Below, piece after piece: positions 34,897 to 43,503 of a stretch of 64,000 nucleotides of DNA. The notes under the pieces are model-generated. The model made no database searches and was not told where the DNA came from. It was given only the letters and a program-made list of their open reading frames with translations. The first letter of the stretch is position 1. Every line of letters begins with the position of its first letter. A program made the translations under genes and the position numbers. Origin of the DNA: JBOFCO01 sp051646105 (GTDB taxonomy: Bacteria; Pseudomonadota; Alphaproteobacteria; Rhodobacterales; Rhodobacteraceae). The stretch lies in NCBI GenBank assembly GCA_051646105.1, contig JBOFCO010000234.1, positions 14,750 through 78,749 of the forward strand. The letters run 5' to 3'.

Positions 34897-36164
34897 TGTT
34901 CGATCTTCTGATAAAGGGCGGAACCCTGCCCGACGGAAACGTTGCCGACATTGGCATCACTGGCGACCGTATTGCAGCCATGGGGCGGCTGGATGGGGCC
35001 GCGGCAAAGATGATCGACGCAACGGGCGATCTTGTTTCCCCGCCCTTTGTCGATCCGCATTTCCACATGGATGCGACGCTGTCGTACGGGTTGCCGCGCG
35101 TGAATGCCAGCGGCACGCTTCTGGAAGGCATCGGCCTGTGGGGAGAGTTGCGCGAAGTTGCCACGGTCGATGACATGGTCGACCGCGCAGTGACCTATTG
35201 TGACTGGGCGGCCAGCATGGGCCTGCTGGCGATCCGTACCCATGTCGACACCACGCCCGACCACCTGCGGGGGGTGGAGGCGATGCTGGAGGTGAAACGC
35301 CGCGTTGCAGGCTATATCGACCTGCAACTGGTGGCCTTTCCGCAGGATGGGCTTTACCGCACCGCGACCGGGCGCGAAAACCTGCTGCGGGCGCTGGATA
35401 TGGGGGTGGATGTCGTTGGCGGCATCCCCCATTTCGAACGCACAATGGAGGAGGGCGCGGAAAGCCTGCGCGATCTGGCGCGCATCGCAGCCGAGCGCGG
35501 CCTGATGTGGGATGTGCACTGCGATGAAACCGATGATCCGATGTCGCGGCATGTGGAAACCATGGCGCGAGAGGTGACGCGGCACGGCCTGGCGGGCCGC
35601 GCGGCGGGCAGTCATCTGACATCCATGCATTCGATGGACAATTACTATGTGTCCAAGCTGCTGCCGCTGATTGCGGAAAGCGGCATGACGGCAATTCCCA
35701 ACCCCCTGATCAACATCACCCTGCAAGGCCGCCATGACAGCTATCCCAAGCGGCGCGGCCTGACCCGGGTGAAGGAGATGCAGGCGCTGGGCATACCCGT
35801 GGGCTGGGGTCAGGATTGCGTGCTGGACCCATGGTATTCACTGGGAACGGCGGACATGCTGGATGTGGCCTTCATGGGGCTGCATGTCGCGCAGATGACG
35901 CATCCTGACGAAATGGCACGCTGCTTCACCATGGTGACGGAAACAAATGCGCAGATCATGGGGCTTGAGGGGTATGGCCTGAAGGTCGGCGCTACCGCGA
36001 GCCTTGTGGTGCTGGATGCAGGCAACCGGGTCGAGGCATTGCGCCTGCGTCCCGACCGCCTTCTGGTCGTATCAAAGGGAAAGGTCGTCGCGACGCGCGA
36101 CCGCAACGACGCACGCCTTTCCATTCCCGGCAGGCCGACCAGCGTCAGGCGCCGTCACGGATAG
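34896..36164 (+). CDS. Cytosine-deaminase-like amidohydrolase
   Basis: The 422-residue protein is an amidohydrolase close to E. coli CodA: DPHFHMD (metal His pair), VAFPQDG (substrate Gln), HCDETDD (metal His and catalytic Glu), GSHLTSMHSM, INITLQGRHDSYPKRRGLTRVKEM, and GQDCVLDPWYSLG with the metal-binding Asp. CodA hydrolyses cytosine or related aminopyrimidines to the oxo form and ammonia. As last gene of a nucleoside/nucleobase-type import operon, it probably deaminates the imported base; the true substrate could be cytosine, isocytosine or a modified base. GGGGGAG precedes the ATG, which overlaps the permease stop. Confidence 0.87.
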   Translation: MFDLLIKGGTLPDGNVADIGITGDRIAAMGRLDGAAAKMIDATGDLVSPPFVDPHFHMDATLSYGLPRVNASGTLLEGIGLWGELREVATVDDMVDRAVTYCDWAASMGLLAIRTHVDTTPDHLRGVEAMLEVKRRVAGYIDLQLVAFPQDGLYRTATGRENLLRALDMGVDVVGGIPHFERTMEEGAESLRDLARIAAERGLMWDVHCDETDDPMSRHVETMAREVTRHGLAGRAAGSHLTSMHSMDNYYVSKLLPLIAESGMTAIPNPLINITLQGRHDSYPKRRGLTRVKEMQALGIPVGWGQDCVLDPWYSLGTADMLDVAFMGLHVAQMTHPDEMARCFTMVTETNAQIMGLEGYGLKVGATASLVVLDAGNRVEALRLRPDRLLVVSKGKVVATRDRNDARLSIPGRPTSVRRRHG

Positions 36165-36182
36165 CGGAACTGGCTTTGTCGA

Positions 36183-36968
36183 TCATGACATGATCAACCC
36201 GCCGTCGACATTGATGGTCTGCCCGGTGATGTAGGCCGCATCGGGAGAGGCGAGGAAGGCCACCAGTGCGCCCACCTCTGCCGGTGTACCCGCACGACCC
36301 ATGGGAATGCCGCGCACCCACTCTGCCATAAGTTCGCCCGGGCCATAGTCGCCCAGCATCTGGCCCCAGACGCGGTCGTTGTAATCCCACATTTCGGTAT
36401 GGATGATGCCGGGACAGATCGCATTTGCGGTGATCCCCTCGCGGGCCAGCTCCTTGGCCAGGCTCTGCGTCAACCCGACCACGCCGAATTTCGATGCGGC
36501 GTAATGCGGGGTATAGATGAAGCCCTGCCGCGCCTGTCCCGATGCCGTGTTGATCAGCCTGCCCTTCGTTCCGCTGGCGCGGAAGCGGCGGATCGCCTCC
36601 TGACAGCACAGGAACACACCCTTGGTGTTCACATCAAGGTTCAGGTCCCATTCCCGTTCGGTCAGATCCTCGACCTTTGCGATGGTGATGACGCCAGCGT
36701 TCTGGACCGAAACGGAAAGCGTACCCAGCCTTGCCTCGGTTTCGGTAAAGGCATCCCTGACAGCCTGAGCATCCGTCACATCCAGAACCAGCCCCAACAC
36801 CTCTGCCCCGCAGTCCTGCGCAATAGCTGCCGCTGCATCCGGCGTATCCTTTTCGATGGCGGCTATCGCCACCTTCGCGCCTTCCTGCGCGAAACGGGTG
36901 GCGATGCCCCGCCCGATACCCTTGTTGCCACCGGTCACCATGACCGTCTGTCCTGCAAAGCGTTTCAT
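36183..36968 (-). CDS. SDR-family oxidoreductase, probable polyol or sugar dehydrogenase
   Basis: The 261-residue protein is a classical short-chain dehydrogenase: NAD(P) site TGGNKGIGRG, NAG motif (VQNAGVITI), catalytic Ser-Tyr-Lys in NTASGQARQGFIYTPHYAASK, and the C-terminal YITGQTINVDGGLIMS. GGAGG lies seven bases before the ATG. It is the last gene of the minus-strand group transketolase-kinase-SorC-SDR, 48 bases after the SorC gene, and probably oxidises a polyol to the ketose used by the kinase. Confidence 0.88.
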   Translation of the reverse strand: MKRFAGQTVMVTGGNKGIGRGIATRFAQEGAKVAIAAIEKDTPDAAAAIAQDCGAEVLGLVLDVTDAQAVRDAFTETEARLGTLSVSVQNAGVITIAKVEDLTEREWDLNLDVNTKGVFLCCQEAIRRFRASGTKGRLINTASGQARQGFIYTPHYAASKFGVVGLTQSLAKELAREGITANAICPGIIHTEMWDYNDRVWGQMLGDYGPGELMAEWVRGIPMGRAGTPAEVGALVAFLASPDAAYITGQTINVDGGLIMS

Positions 36969-37016
36969 GTCGTTCCTCCGTAAACGCGGCAGGCAAGGCG
37001 GGCTTTCCCGATGGGA

Positions 37017-37967
37017 TCACTCCGTCAGACGTGCCGCGGTGAATTTGTCTGTCACCAGAATGTCGATCACACCCAGCCGAAGCGCCCCGGCGATGGCGGT
37101 TGTCTTGGATTCTCCGCCAGCCAGCGCCATGACGCGACCGGCCTTTCTAAGCTGTTCCAGCGATATGCCGATGACCCGTTCATTCAGGGGCGTTTCGACC
37201 GGCTGGCCGTGCCTGTCGAAGAAGCGGAAGGATATCTCGCCCACGGCGCCCGCCTCATTCAGCATTGTCAGTTCCTGCGGCGAAAAGACATTGCCCGATC
37301 GCGCCAGAAGCTCTGAGGGTTCCACCGCTCCGATCCCGACGATTGCAAGGTCAAGGCGGGCGAACAGATCCATCGTTCCGCGCACGACCGGATCCGCGAG
37401 CATGACCAGCTTTGCCTCTCGCGAGGATGTGATGCCCTGCACCAGCAACAGCCGGGATTCGGCCCCGGTCAGCCTGGCAAGCCGCCCGATCAGTTCTGTT
37501 GCATGGGTCTGGACCGAAGCCTCGCCCATGCCGCCAAGCATCTGCACGACATATTTCGCCTTAGTTCCGCGGAAAGGATGGATGTTGTCCACCATACGCA
37601 GGATCGTTTGACTCCAGCTTGAAACGCCGATGATTTCGTCCTGCTGGATCGTCACTTCCAGAAAATGCGCTGCGGCTTCGCCGATCCGCGCCATGATCGC
37701 GCCCGCGCGGTCTTCCGAGCAGTCGATGACGATGGCTTCTGTCAGGCCATATTTCTCTCGCAGCGCCCCTTCCAGATCGGCAAAAGTGCCGGGCGGCGGA
37801 ATGACCGTTGTGCGAACGATCTCCTCCGTTTCCGCGCGCTTCAGCATTCGGGAAACCGTTGCTTGTGACATGCGCAGGATTTCTGCGATCTCCGCCTGTC
37901 GCTTGCCTTCGATGTGATACATCTGTGCGACACGGGCGATCAGGCGTAGTTCATTGATCCGACCCAT
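37017..37967 (-). CDS. SorC/DeoR-type sugar-binding transcriptional regulator
   Basis: The 316-residue protein has an N-terminal helix-turn-helix (residues 20-45; KRQAEIAEILRMSQATVSRM) and a C-terminal sugar-phosphate-binding domain (VIGVSSWSQTILRMVDNIHP; DLAIVGIGAVEPSELLARSG; VMALAGGESKTTAIAGAL). SorC proteins sense phosphorylated sugars, consistent with a downstream product of the adjacent kinase as inducer. I chose the ATG at 37967, preceded by GGAGAAG, over a start 76 codons upstream inside the kinase gene. Confidence 0.9.
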   Translation of the reverse strand: MGRINELRLIARVAQMYHIEGKRQAEIAEILRMSQATVSRMLKRAETEEIVRTTVIPPPGTFADLEGALREKYGLTEAIVIDCSEDRAGAIMARIGEAAAHFLEVTIQQDEIIGVSSWSQTILRMVDNIHPFRGTKAKYVVQMLGGMGEASVQTHATELIGRLARLTGAESRLLLVQGITSSREAKLVMLADPVVRGTMDLFARLDLAIVGIGAVEPSELLARSGNVFSPQELTMLNEAGAVGEISFRFFDRHGQPVETPLNERVIGISLEQLRKAGRVMALAGGESKTTAIAGALRLGVIDILVTDKFTAARLTE

Positions 37968-37989
37968 CTGCTTCTCCGGGCATGAATTT

Positions 37990-39459
37990 TTATTCACCCT
38001 TATTGGAGAAAGACGGGGCAGTCGAGCGGGCAATGGCATCCTGCCAGATACGCAACCGTTCCGGGGTATCACCAGCGCGGGGTGACAGTTCGGTACCCTG
38101 CCGTGGCAGTGCGGCAATGGCTGCAAGATCAGGCCAGATGCCCAAGGACAATCCGGCAAGATATGCGGCACCCAGGGCGGATGCTTCCGGGGCATCGCAC
38201 TGGATGAGTGGATGGTTGATCGTGTCGGCCACGCACTGCATCAGGAAGGTGTTGCTGCTGGGGCCGCCATCGGCAAACAGCCGCCCCAGCGGAACGGGGG
38301 ATTGGGCCGACATCACTGCGAACACGTCATGCGCCTGAAGGGCCATGGAATCCGTTACTGCCCGCGCCATTTGCGCCCGCGTGGTGTTGAAGGTGATGCC
38401 GCAGAACAGCGCCCGGGCATCGCTGTGCCAGTGGGGGGCGCCAAGCCCGACGAAGGCGGGGACAAAGCCGGGGCCATGCGGTTCGGCCGTGGCGGCCAGA
38501 TCGGTCAGCGCCTGCACATCGGACAGGCCCAGAATATCGACCATCCAGGGCAGCGCGGCGGCGGAAACAAGGATGTTGCCTTCAAAGGCATAGGTGGGCA
38601 TTCCGGCGATGGACCAGGCGATGGTGGTGGTGATGCCGTTTCTTGGTGCGATATAGGCAGGCAGGGTCGTCATGATGGATGACCCCGTGCCGAAGGTCAC
38701 CTTGCCGTCACCGGGGACAAAGGCGCCGTGGCCGAACAGGGCCGCATGGCTGTCGCCGATGGCGGAGCAGATCGGTGTTCCATCCGGCAGACCGGGGATG
38801 CCACGAGTCATGCCAAAGGCCGAAGCACTGTCGCGGACCGCCGGCAGGCAGGATACGGGCACGCCGAACAATGCGCAAAGCTCCTCGCTCCACCGCTGGC
38901 CCTTCAGGTCATACAGCTGGCTTCGCGCCGCGTTGGAAGCATCGCAGGCATGAACGGCACCGCCCGTAAAGCAGTGGATCAGCCAGGCATCGACGGTGCC
39001 AAGCCGCACGTTGTTGCCCGCAGGCACCCGATCCAGCAGCCATTTCATCTTTGGTCCGGGGAACATCGGATCGATGGGCAGGCCGGTCAGTTCCTGCACG
39101 CGCGGCGCATGACCTGCCGCGACCAGACTTGCGCAGTCGGGTGCCGTGCGGCGGCATTGCCAGCTTACGACAGGGCCAAGCGGTTGTCCGGTGACGGCGT
39201 CCCAGGCTGTGACCGACTCTCGCTGGTTGGAAATCGCGACCCCAAGGATTTCTGTTGCCGGGGCAGCTTTCAGGCAGTTCGAGATGGCTTCAAGAACCGA
39301 AGTCCACAGCCGTATCGGATCCTGCTCCACCCAGCCGGGTTGCGGATGTGAAATGCCGACAGGGGAAGACCCGCGCGCCAGTATTTCGCCGCTCTCGGCA
39401 ACCAGAACGGCCTTGGAGTTCGTTGTCCCCTGATCGATGGCAAGAATGGCGCGGGTCAT
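37990..39459 (-). CDS. FGGY-family carbohydrate kinase
   Basis: The 489-residue protein is a two-domain FGGY kinase: N-terminal LAIDQGTTNSKAVL (phosphate 1), NQRESVTAWD, PVVSWQCRRT, the mid-protein GDSHAALFGHG and FGTGSSIMTTL, and the C-terminal LFADGGPSSNTFLMQ. It is most like the glycerol kinase/xylulokinase side of the family. With a split transketolase directly upstream and SDR dehydrogenases in the locus, the substrate is probably a ketose such as a pentulose or the branched apulose. The SorC gene follows after 22 bases. Confidence 0.88.
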   Translation of the reverse strand: MTRAILAIDQGTTNSKAVLVAESGEILARGSSPVGISHPQPGWVEQDPIRLWTSVLEAISNCLKAAPATEILGVAISNQRESVTAWDAVTGQPLGPVVSWQCRRTAPDCASLVAAGHAPRVQELTGLPIDPMFPGPKMKWLLDRVPAGNNVRLGTVDAWLIHCFTGGAVHACDASNAARSQLYDLKGQRWSEELCALFGVPVSCLPAVRDSASAFGMTRGIPGLPDGTPICSAIGDSHAALFGHGAFVPGDGKVTFGTGSSIMTTLPAYIAPRNGITTTIAWSIAGMPTYAFEGNILVSAAALPWMVDILGLSDVQALTDLAATAEPHGPGFVPAFVGLGAPHWHSDARALFCGITFNTTRAQMARAVTDSMALQAHDVFAVMSAQSPVPLGRLFADGGPSSNTFLMQCVADTINHPLIQCDAPEASALGAAYLAGLSLGIWPDLAAIAALPRQGTELSPRAGDTPERLRIWQDAIARSTAPSFSNKGE

Positions 39460-39501
39460 GTCAGCCTCTGCGGGTTCGGTTCATGTGATGGGGGATTGCC
39501 G

Positions 39502-40482
39502 TCAACCCCGGCCTGATTTGCGCGCGATCAGCACCTTTGCGGCCTCGGCCACGGCTGCCGGGGCCATGCCGAATTCATCCAGCAGAAACTCTGCCGATCC
39601 CGTGGGCGCAAAGATACCGGGCACGCCCAGAATTTTCATCGGGGCGGGTGCCTCTGCCACCACGACCTCGGCTATGGCGGAGCCAAGGCCGCCGAAAACC
39701 GAATGCTCCTCGGCCGTCAGGATCGCGCCTGTGTCGCGCACCGCTGCAATGACGGCATCGGTGTCGATGGGGCGCACGGTGGCCATGTTCAGAACCCGCG
39801 CCTCGATCCCTTCCAGCGCAAGAATATCGGCTGCCTTCATCATCCGGTGGGTCAATGTGCCGTTGGCGATCAGCGTTACCGCATCCCCATCGCGCAGCAG
39901 GTTGGCCTTGCCCGGTTCAAAGCGATGATCCGACGGCAGCAGATCGGGGACGCCCACCCGCGACAGGCGCAGGAACACCGGACCATCGTGACCGGCAGCC
40001 CATTCCACGGCGGCGGCGGTTTCGATGGAATCGCAGGGCGCGATCACCGGAAGGTTCGGAAGCACGCGGGTCCAGGCGAAATCCTCGACCGAATGATGCG
40101 TCGGCCCCAACTCTCCATAAGCCATGCCGGACGAGATTCCGATCAGTTTCACATTGGCATTCGAATAGGCGATGTCAGCCTTGATCTGTTCCAGCGAACG
40201 CCCCGTCAGAAAGCAGGCAGCGCCGCAGACAAATGGCAGCAATCCACCATTTGCCAGACCGGCACCCACACCAACCATGTTCTGTTCGGCAATACCGACG
40301 TTCACCAGCCGTTCCGGAAAACGGGATTTGAAACCGCCCAGTTTGGACGACCCGACTGAATCGTTGCAGACAGCCACGATACGCGGGTTTTCGGCGCCGA
40401 GACGTTCCAGAACTGCGACAAAGGCGTCGCGGCAGTCATGCAACTTTGCGGGAGATGTCGAAGATACCGTCGAGGCGTTCAT
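39502..40482 (-). CDS. Transketolase C-terminal subunit
   Basis: The 326-residue protein holds the pyrimidine-binding and C-terminal domains of transketolase: NVGIAEQNMVGVGAGLA with the catalytic Glu for thiamine diphosphate, SSGMAYGELGPTHHSVED, and LTAEEHSVFGGLGSAI. It forms the holoenzyme with the N-terminal subunit encoded immediately upstream. The ATG at 40482 shares one base with the stop of that gene. Split transketolases act in several sugar pathways, including apulose-4-phosphate cleavage. Confidence 0.92.
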   Translation of the reverse strand: MNASTVSSTSPAKLHDCRDAFVAVLERLGAENPRIVAVCNDSVGSSKLGGFKSRFPERLVNVGIAEQNMVGVGAGLANGGLLPFVCGAACFLTGRSLEQIKADIAYSNANVKLIGISSGMAYGELGPTHHSVEDFAWTRVLPNLPVIAPCDSIETAAAVEWAAGHDGPVFLRLSRVGVPDLLPSDHRFEPGKANLLRDGDAVTLIANGTLTHRMMKAADILALEGIEARVLNMATVRPIDTDAVIAAVRDTGAILTAEEHSVFGGLGSAIAEVVVAEAPAPMKILGVPGIFAPTGSAEFLLDEFGMAPAAVAEAAKVLIARKSGRG

Positions 40483-41303
40483 CACAGGGTCTCCGAAAGT
40501 TCGGCCAGGGCAATTTTGTATTGTTCGGCGTTCGGCACCTTGTGATGCCAGTCAACCTTGTCCTGCATGAAAGAAATGCCATGACCCTTGTTGGTGTGGG
40601 CGATGATTGCATGAGGCCGCGAGGTTCGCTTTTCCAGTGCAGGGACAATCTGCGCCATGTCGTTGCCGTCGATCTCTGTCACGTCCCAGCCAAAGGCAGC
40701 CAGTTTCGACGCGAAGGGGGCCAGATTGTTGGTGTCTTTCAGCGCTGCGCCCTGCTGAAAACGGTTGTGGTCGATGATCAGGGTCATGTTGTCCAGCCCG
40801 AACTGTGCCGCAGCGCTGATCGCTTCCCAGTTGGAGCCTTCCTGCATCTCGCCATCGCCGGTCATGACATAGGTGTGGTAGTCGGCGCCCGTCAGTTTGG
40901 CCGCTTTCGCCATTCCCACGGCAACCGGCAGGCCATGCCCCAGCGGCCCGGTGTTCGTTTCAACGCCGGGAACCTTGTTGCAGTTGGGGTGGCCGTTCAG
41001 ACGGGAATAGGGTTTCAGAAAGGTTGCGATCTCTTCTTCCGGCAGGAAACCGCGCTTTGCCAGCGTGACATAAAGCACAAGGGCCACATGGCCCTTCGAC
41101 AACACGAAACGGTCGCGGTCCGGGTGCCTTGGCTGATCCGGCCAGATGCGGAGAACGCGAAAGTAAAGCGCCGTCAGAATGTCGGTCGCCGACATTTCAC
41201 CACCGATATGGCCTGCGCCTGCTTCGACAACGGCTTGAAGATCGCGCCTGCGAATCTGGCGTGCGACCTGCGTTAGCTGCGATTCCGAATACTTGGTCTG
41301 CAC
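40482..41303 (-). CDS. Transketolase N-terminal subunit
   Basis: The 273-residue protein is the thiamine-diphosphate-binding half of transketolase: HIGGEMSATDIL, DRFVLSKGHVALVLY, GPLGHGLPVAVGMA, and the cofactor/Mg motif GDGEMQEGSNWEAISAA through IIDHNRFQ. The start is GTG at 41303 with GAGGA five bases before it. It is the first gene of the minus-strand sugar operon and is divergent from an ABC importer across an AT-rich region. Confidence 0.92.
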   Translation of the reverse strand: MQTKYSESQLTQVARQIRRRDLQAVVEAGAGHIGGEMSATDILTALYFRVLRIWPDQPRHPDRDRFVLSKGHVALVLYVTLAKRGFLPEEEIATFLKPYSRLNGHPNCNKVPGVETNTGPLGHGLPVAVGMAKAAKLTGADYHTYVMTGDGEMQEGSNWEAISAAAQFGLDNMTLIIDHNRFQQGAALKDTNNLAPFASKLAAFGWDVTEIDGNDMAQIVPALEKRTSRPHAIIAHTNKGHGISFMQDKVDWHHKVPNAEQYKIALAELSETL

Positions 41304-41481
41304 GGCATCCTCATGGCATAAATATTCAATATTAAAAAATTGTGCATTACCACCAAGAAGTCAAGAGAATTATAGCAAGGGGGCGTCCACAATTGCCATT
41401 GACAGCGCGATACGAGAACAGATAAGTATTTTATACACAGTATGAATAATTATGCTATAACTGTGGGCGGAGGTGAATGGG
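41304..41481. promoter_or_regulatory. AT-rich divergent promoter region of the sugar/polyol locus
   Basis: These 178 bases are far more AT-rich than the surrounding genes and separate two divergent operons. A perfect TTGACA at 41399-41404 faces the importer, with ATAAGT 17 bases later as a possible -10. Two copies of the palindrome AATATT occur at 41325-41337, near the transketolase start. Operators for the SorC regulator are likely here but cannot be defined by eye. Confidence 0.55.
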
Positions 41482-42456
41482 ATGGAGACACTGGCTGCGG
41501 ATCGAGGGGACGGGCAGCGAAGCCTGTGGAAAGTGCTGAGCGGGGCCACAGGCCCCTTGATCGGCCTGATCCTGCTATGTGTTTTTCTGAGCATTGCGAC
41601 AGACAAGTTTCTGTCGGTGCGGAACTTTCTGAACATCCTCGATCAGGTGACCGTCCTTGGCATCATCGCGGTCGGCATGACGATGGTAATCCTGATCGGC
41701 GGTATCGATCTTGCCGTCGGTTCGGTTCTGGCCCTTGCGATGATGGTGCTTGGCTACCTGAACATCGAACTTGGCGTGCCGATGTATCTTGCCATGCCGG
41801 CAGCGCTGTTTGCGGCAGGAATGAACGGGTTTGCGGCTGGTATTCTCATTACCAGGTTCAATGTTCCGGCTTTTATCGCAACTCTGGCAATGATGTCGGT
41901 GACACGCGGCATTGCAAACATGATCACCGACGGGCAGCAGCTGACAGGTTTTCCTGCCTGGTTCAACCTTGCGGCCATATCCCGATACGGCGGGATACTG
42001 ACGACAACGGTCGCAGTCATGCTTGCCGTGTTTCTGGTGGCGCTGTTGTACCTTCGGTATCGTTATGGTGGCCGGTCGCTTTATGCCATCGGCGGCAATC
42101 CCGAGGTGGCGCGTCTGGCCGGGATCAATGTCGCCCGCATGACCGTGCTCGTCTATACCATCTGCAGCGTGCTTGCAGGTCTTGCCGGACTGGTCCTGGC
42201 TGCCCGGCTGGATTCGGCGCAGCCCTCACTTGGAACATCCTACGAGCTCGATGCGATTGCAGCGGTCGTTATCGGCGGCACGTCGCTGTCTGGTGGAACG
42301 GGCGGTATCGGCGGCACGATCATCGGCGTGCTGATCATTGGTGTTTTGCGCAACGGCCTGAACCTTCTGTCCGTTTCACCCTTCGTCCAGCAGGTCGTGA
42401 TCGGGCTGGTCATCCTGATGGCCGTCGCAGCAGAGACGTTCCGCAAGCGGAACTGA
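41482..42456 (+). CDS. Ribose-type ABC transporter permease
   Basis: The 324-residue membrane protein is an RbsC-like permease with GIIAVGMTMVILIGGIDLAV, FIATLAMMSVTRGIA, SLYAIGGNPEVARLAGINV and AAVVIGGTSLSGGTGGIGGT. It forms the homodimeric channel of a sugar importer. I chose the ATG at 41482, eight bases after GGAGG, over the GTG at 41473. Gene order permease, binding protein, ATPase is unlike classical rbsACB. Confidence 0.92.
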   Translation: METLAADRGDGQRSLWKVLSGATGPLIGLILLCVFLSIATDKFLSVRNFLNILDQVTVLGIIAVGMTMVILIGGIDLAVGSVLALAMMVLGYLNIELGVPMYLAMPAALFAAGMNGFAAGILITRFNVPAFIATLAMMSVTRGIANMITDGQQLTGFPAWFNLAAISRYGGILTTTVAVMLAVFLVALLYLRYRYGGRSLYAIGGNPEVARLAGINVARMTVLVYTICSVLAGLAGLVLAARLDSAQPSLGTSYELDAIAAVVIGGTSLSGGTGGIGGTIIGVLIIGVLRNGLNLLSVSPFVQQVVIGLVILMAVAAETFRKRN

Positions 42457-42560
42457 ACATTCACCGCGGGGGATATCCCGCGGAAGAAGCGCCTGTCCCG
42501 TGCAGGCATCAAAGCGGACACCATGCTTCGGGTGCACCGCATCAACAGAGGAGGAACAAG

Positions 42561-43496
42561 ATGAAATTCAGCAAGACACTATTTACGGCGACAGCCTTGG
42601 CGCTGTCGATCCCCGGTATCGCAGCCGCGCAAGAGGTGAAGAAGATTGGCCTTGCCGTGCCGAACCTTCAGGCTGACTTCTTCAACCAGATCAAGCTGGG
42701 CGTTGAAAACTACGGCAAGGAAAAAGGGATCGAGGTCATCGTCGTTGACGCCAAGAACGACACCAACACACAGGTCAGCCAGGTGCAGGATCTGATGACC
42801 CAGGACATAGATGCCTTTATCTATATCCCCGCCGGTGCCGCTGCGGCAGCCGTTCCTACGCGCCTTGCCCGCGAGGCAGGGATTCCGGTCATCAACGTTG
42901 ACCGCTTCCCCGAAGGAGAGCCGGGCGACACGTTCATCGCCGGGGAAAGCGTCGAATCGGCCTATCAGGTCTGCAAGTTCATCATCGAAAAGGCTGGCGG
43001 TTCCGGCAAAATGGCCATCATTCACGGCCAGAAAGGCACCACACCAGAAGTTGACCGCTTCACAGGCTGCAAGCGCGCCATCGACGAAAACGCCGGTGTG
43101 GAACTGATCGATCAGCAGTGGTCGCAGATGTGGTCGGCCGACGAGGGTTTCTCTATCGCGCAGAACATGCTTCAGGCGAACCCCGATCTGAAGATCATCT
43201 TCGGCCAGGCAGACGGTCTGGCGATGGGTGCGGCGAAAGCGGTCGAAGGCGCCGGTCTTGCCGATCAGGTCATCATCGGTGGCTATGACGGTGACATGTC
43301 GGCGCTGGAATATCTGTCGAAATGCGAAGGTCCGTATATCGTGACGGCGACGCAAAGCACGCGCACGATGGGCAAGATGGCTGTTGACGCCGCCATTGCC
43401 GCAGCCGCGGGCGAAACGCTGCCCGAACGTCAGACCCCCAATGCCGTGCTTACACCCTGCGAAGACGCAGGCAAGTATCTTACCGATCACCCGTGA
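42561..43496 (+). CDS. RbsB-like periplasmic sugar-binding protein
   Basis: The 311-residue precursor has a signal peptide ending about residue 23 (SIPGIAAA) and a ribose-type binding fold (IGLAVPNLQADFFNQIKLGV; DAFIYIPAGAAAAAVPTR; IPVINVDRFPEG; IIFGQADGLAMGAAKAVE; IIGGYDGDMSALEYL). GAGGAGGAA lies just before the ATG. It feeds the permease and ATPase encoded on either side; the ligand is inferred to be the sugar or polyol catabolised by the neighbouring kinase and transketolase. Confidence 0.92.
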   Translation: MKFSKTLFTATALALSIPGIAAAQEVKKIGLAVPNLQADFFNQIKLGVENYGKEKGIEVIVVDAKNDTNTQVSQVQDLMTQDIDAFIYIPAGAAAAAVPTRLAREAGIPVINVDRFPEGEPGDTFIAGESVESAYQVCKFIIEKAGGSGKMAIIHGQKGTTPEVDRFTGCKRAIDENAGVELIDQQWSQMWSADEGFSIAQNMLQANPDLKIIFGQADGLAMGAAKAVEGAGLADQVIIGGYDGDMSALEYLSKCEGPYIVTATQSTRTMGKMAVDAAIAAAAGETLPERQTPNAVLTPCEDAGKYLTDHP

Positions 43497-43503
43497 GGCA
43501 GTG

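Noticed and set aside
41442..43496. A very long plus-strand open frame (684 codons) running through the permease gene into the binding-protein gene
   Set aside because: The first two thirds is an out-of-frame reading of the RbsC-like permease, rich in Arg, His and Cys and without domains. Only the part from 42561 is a real gene.
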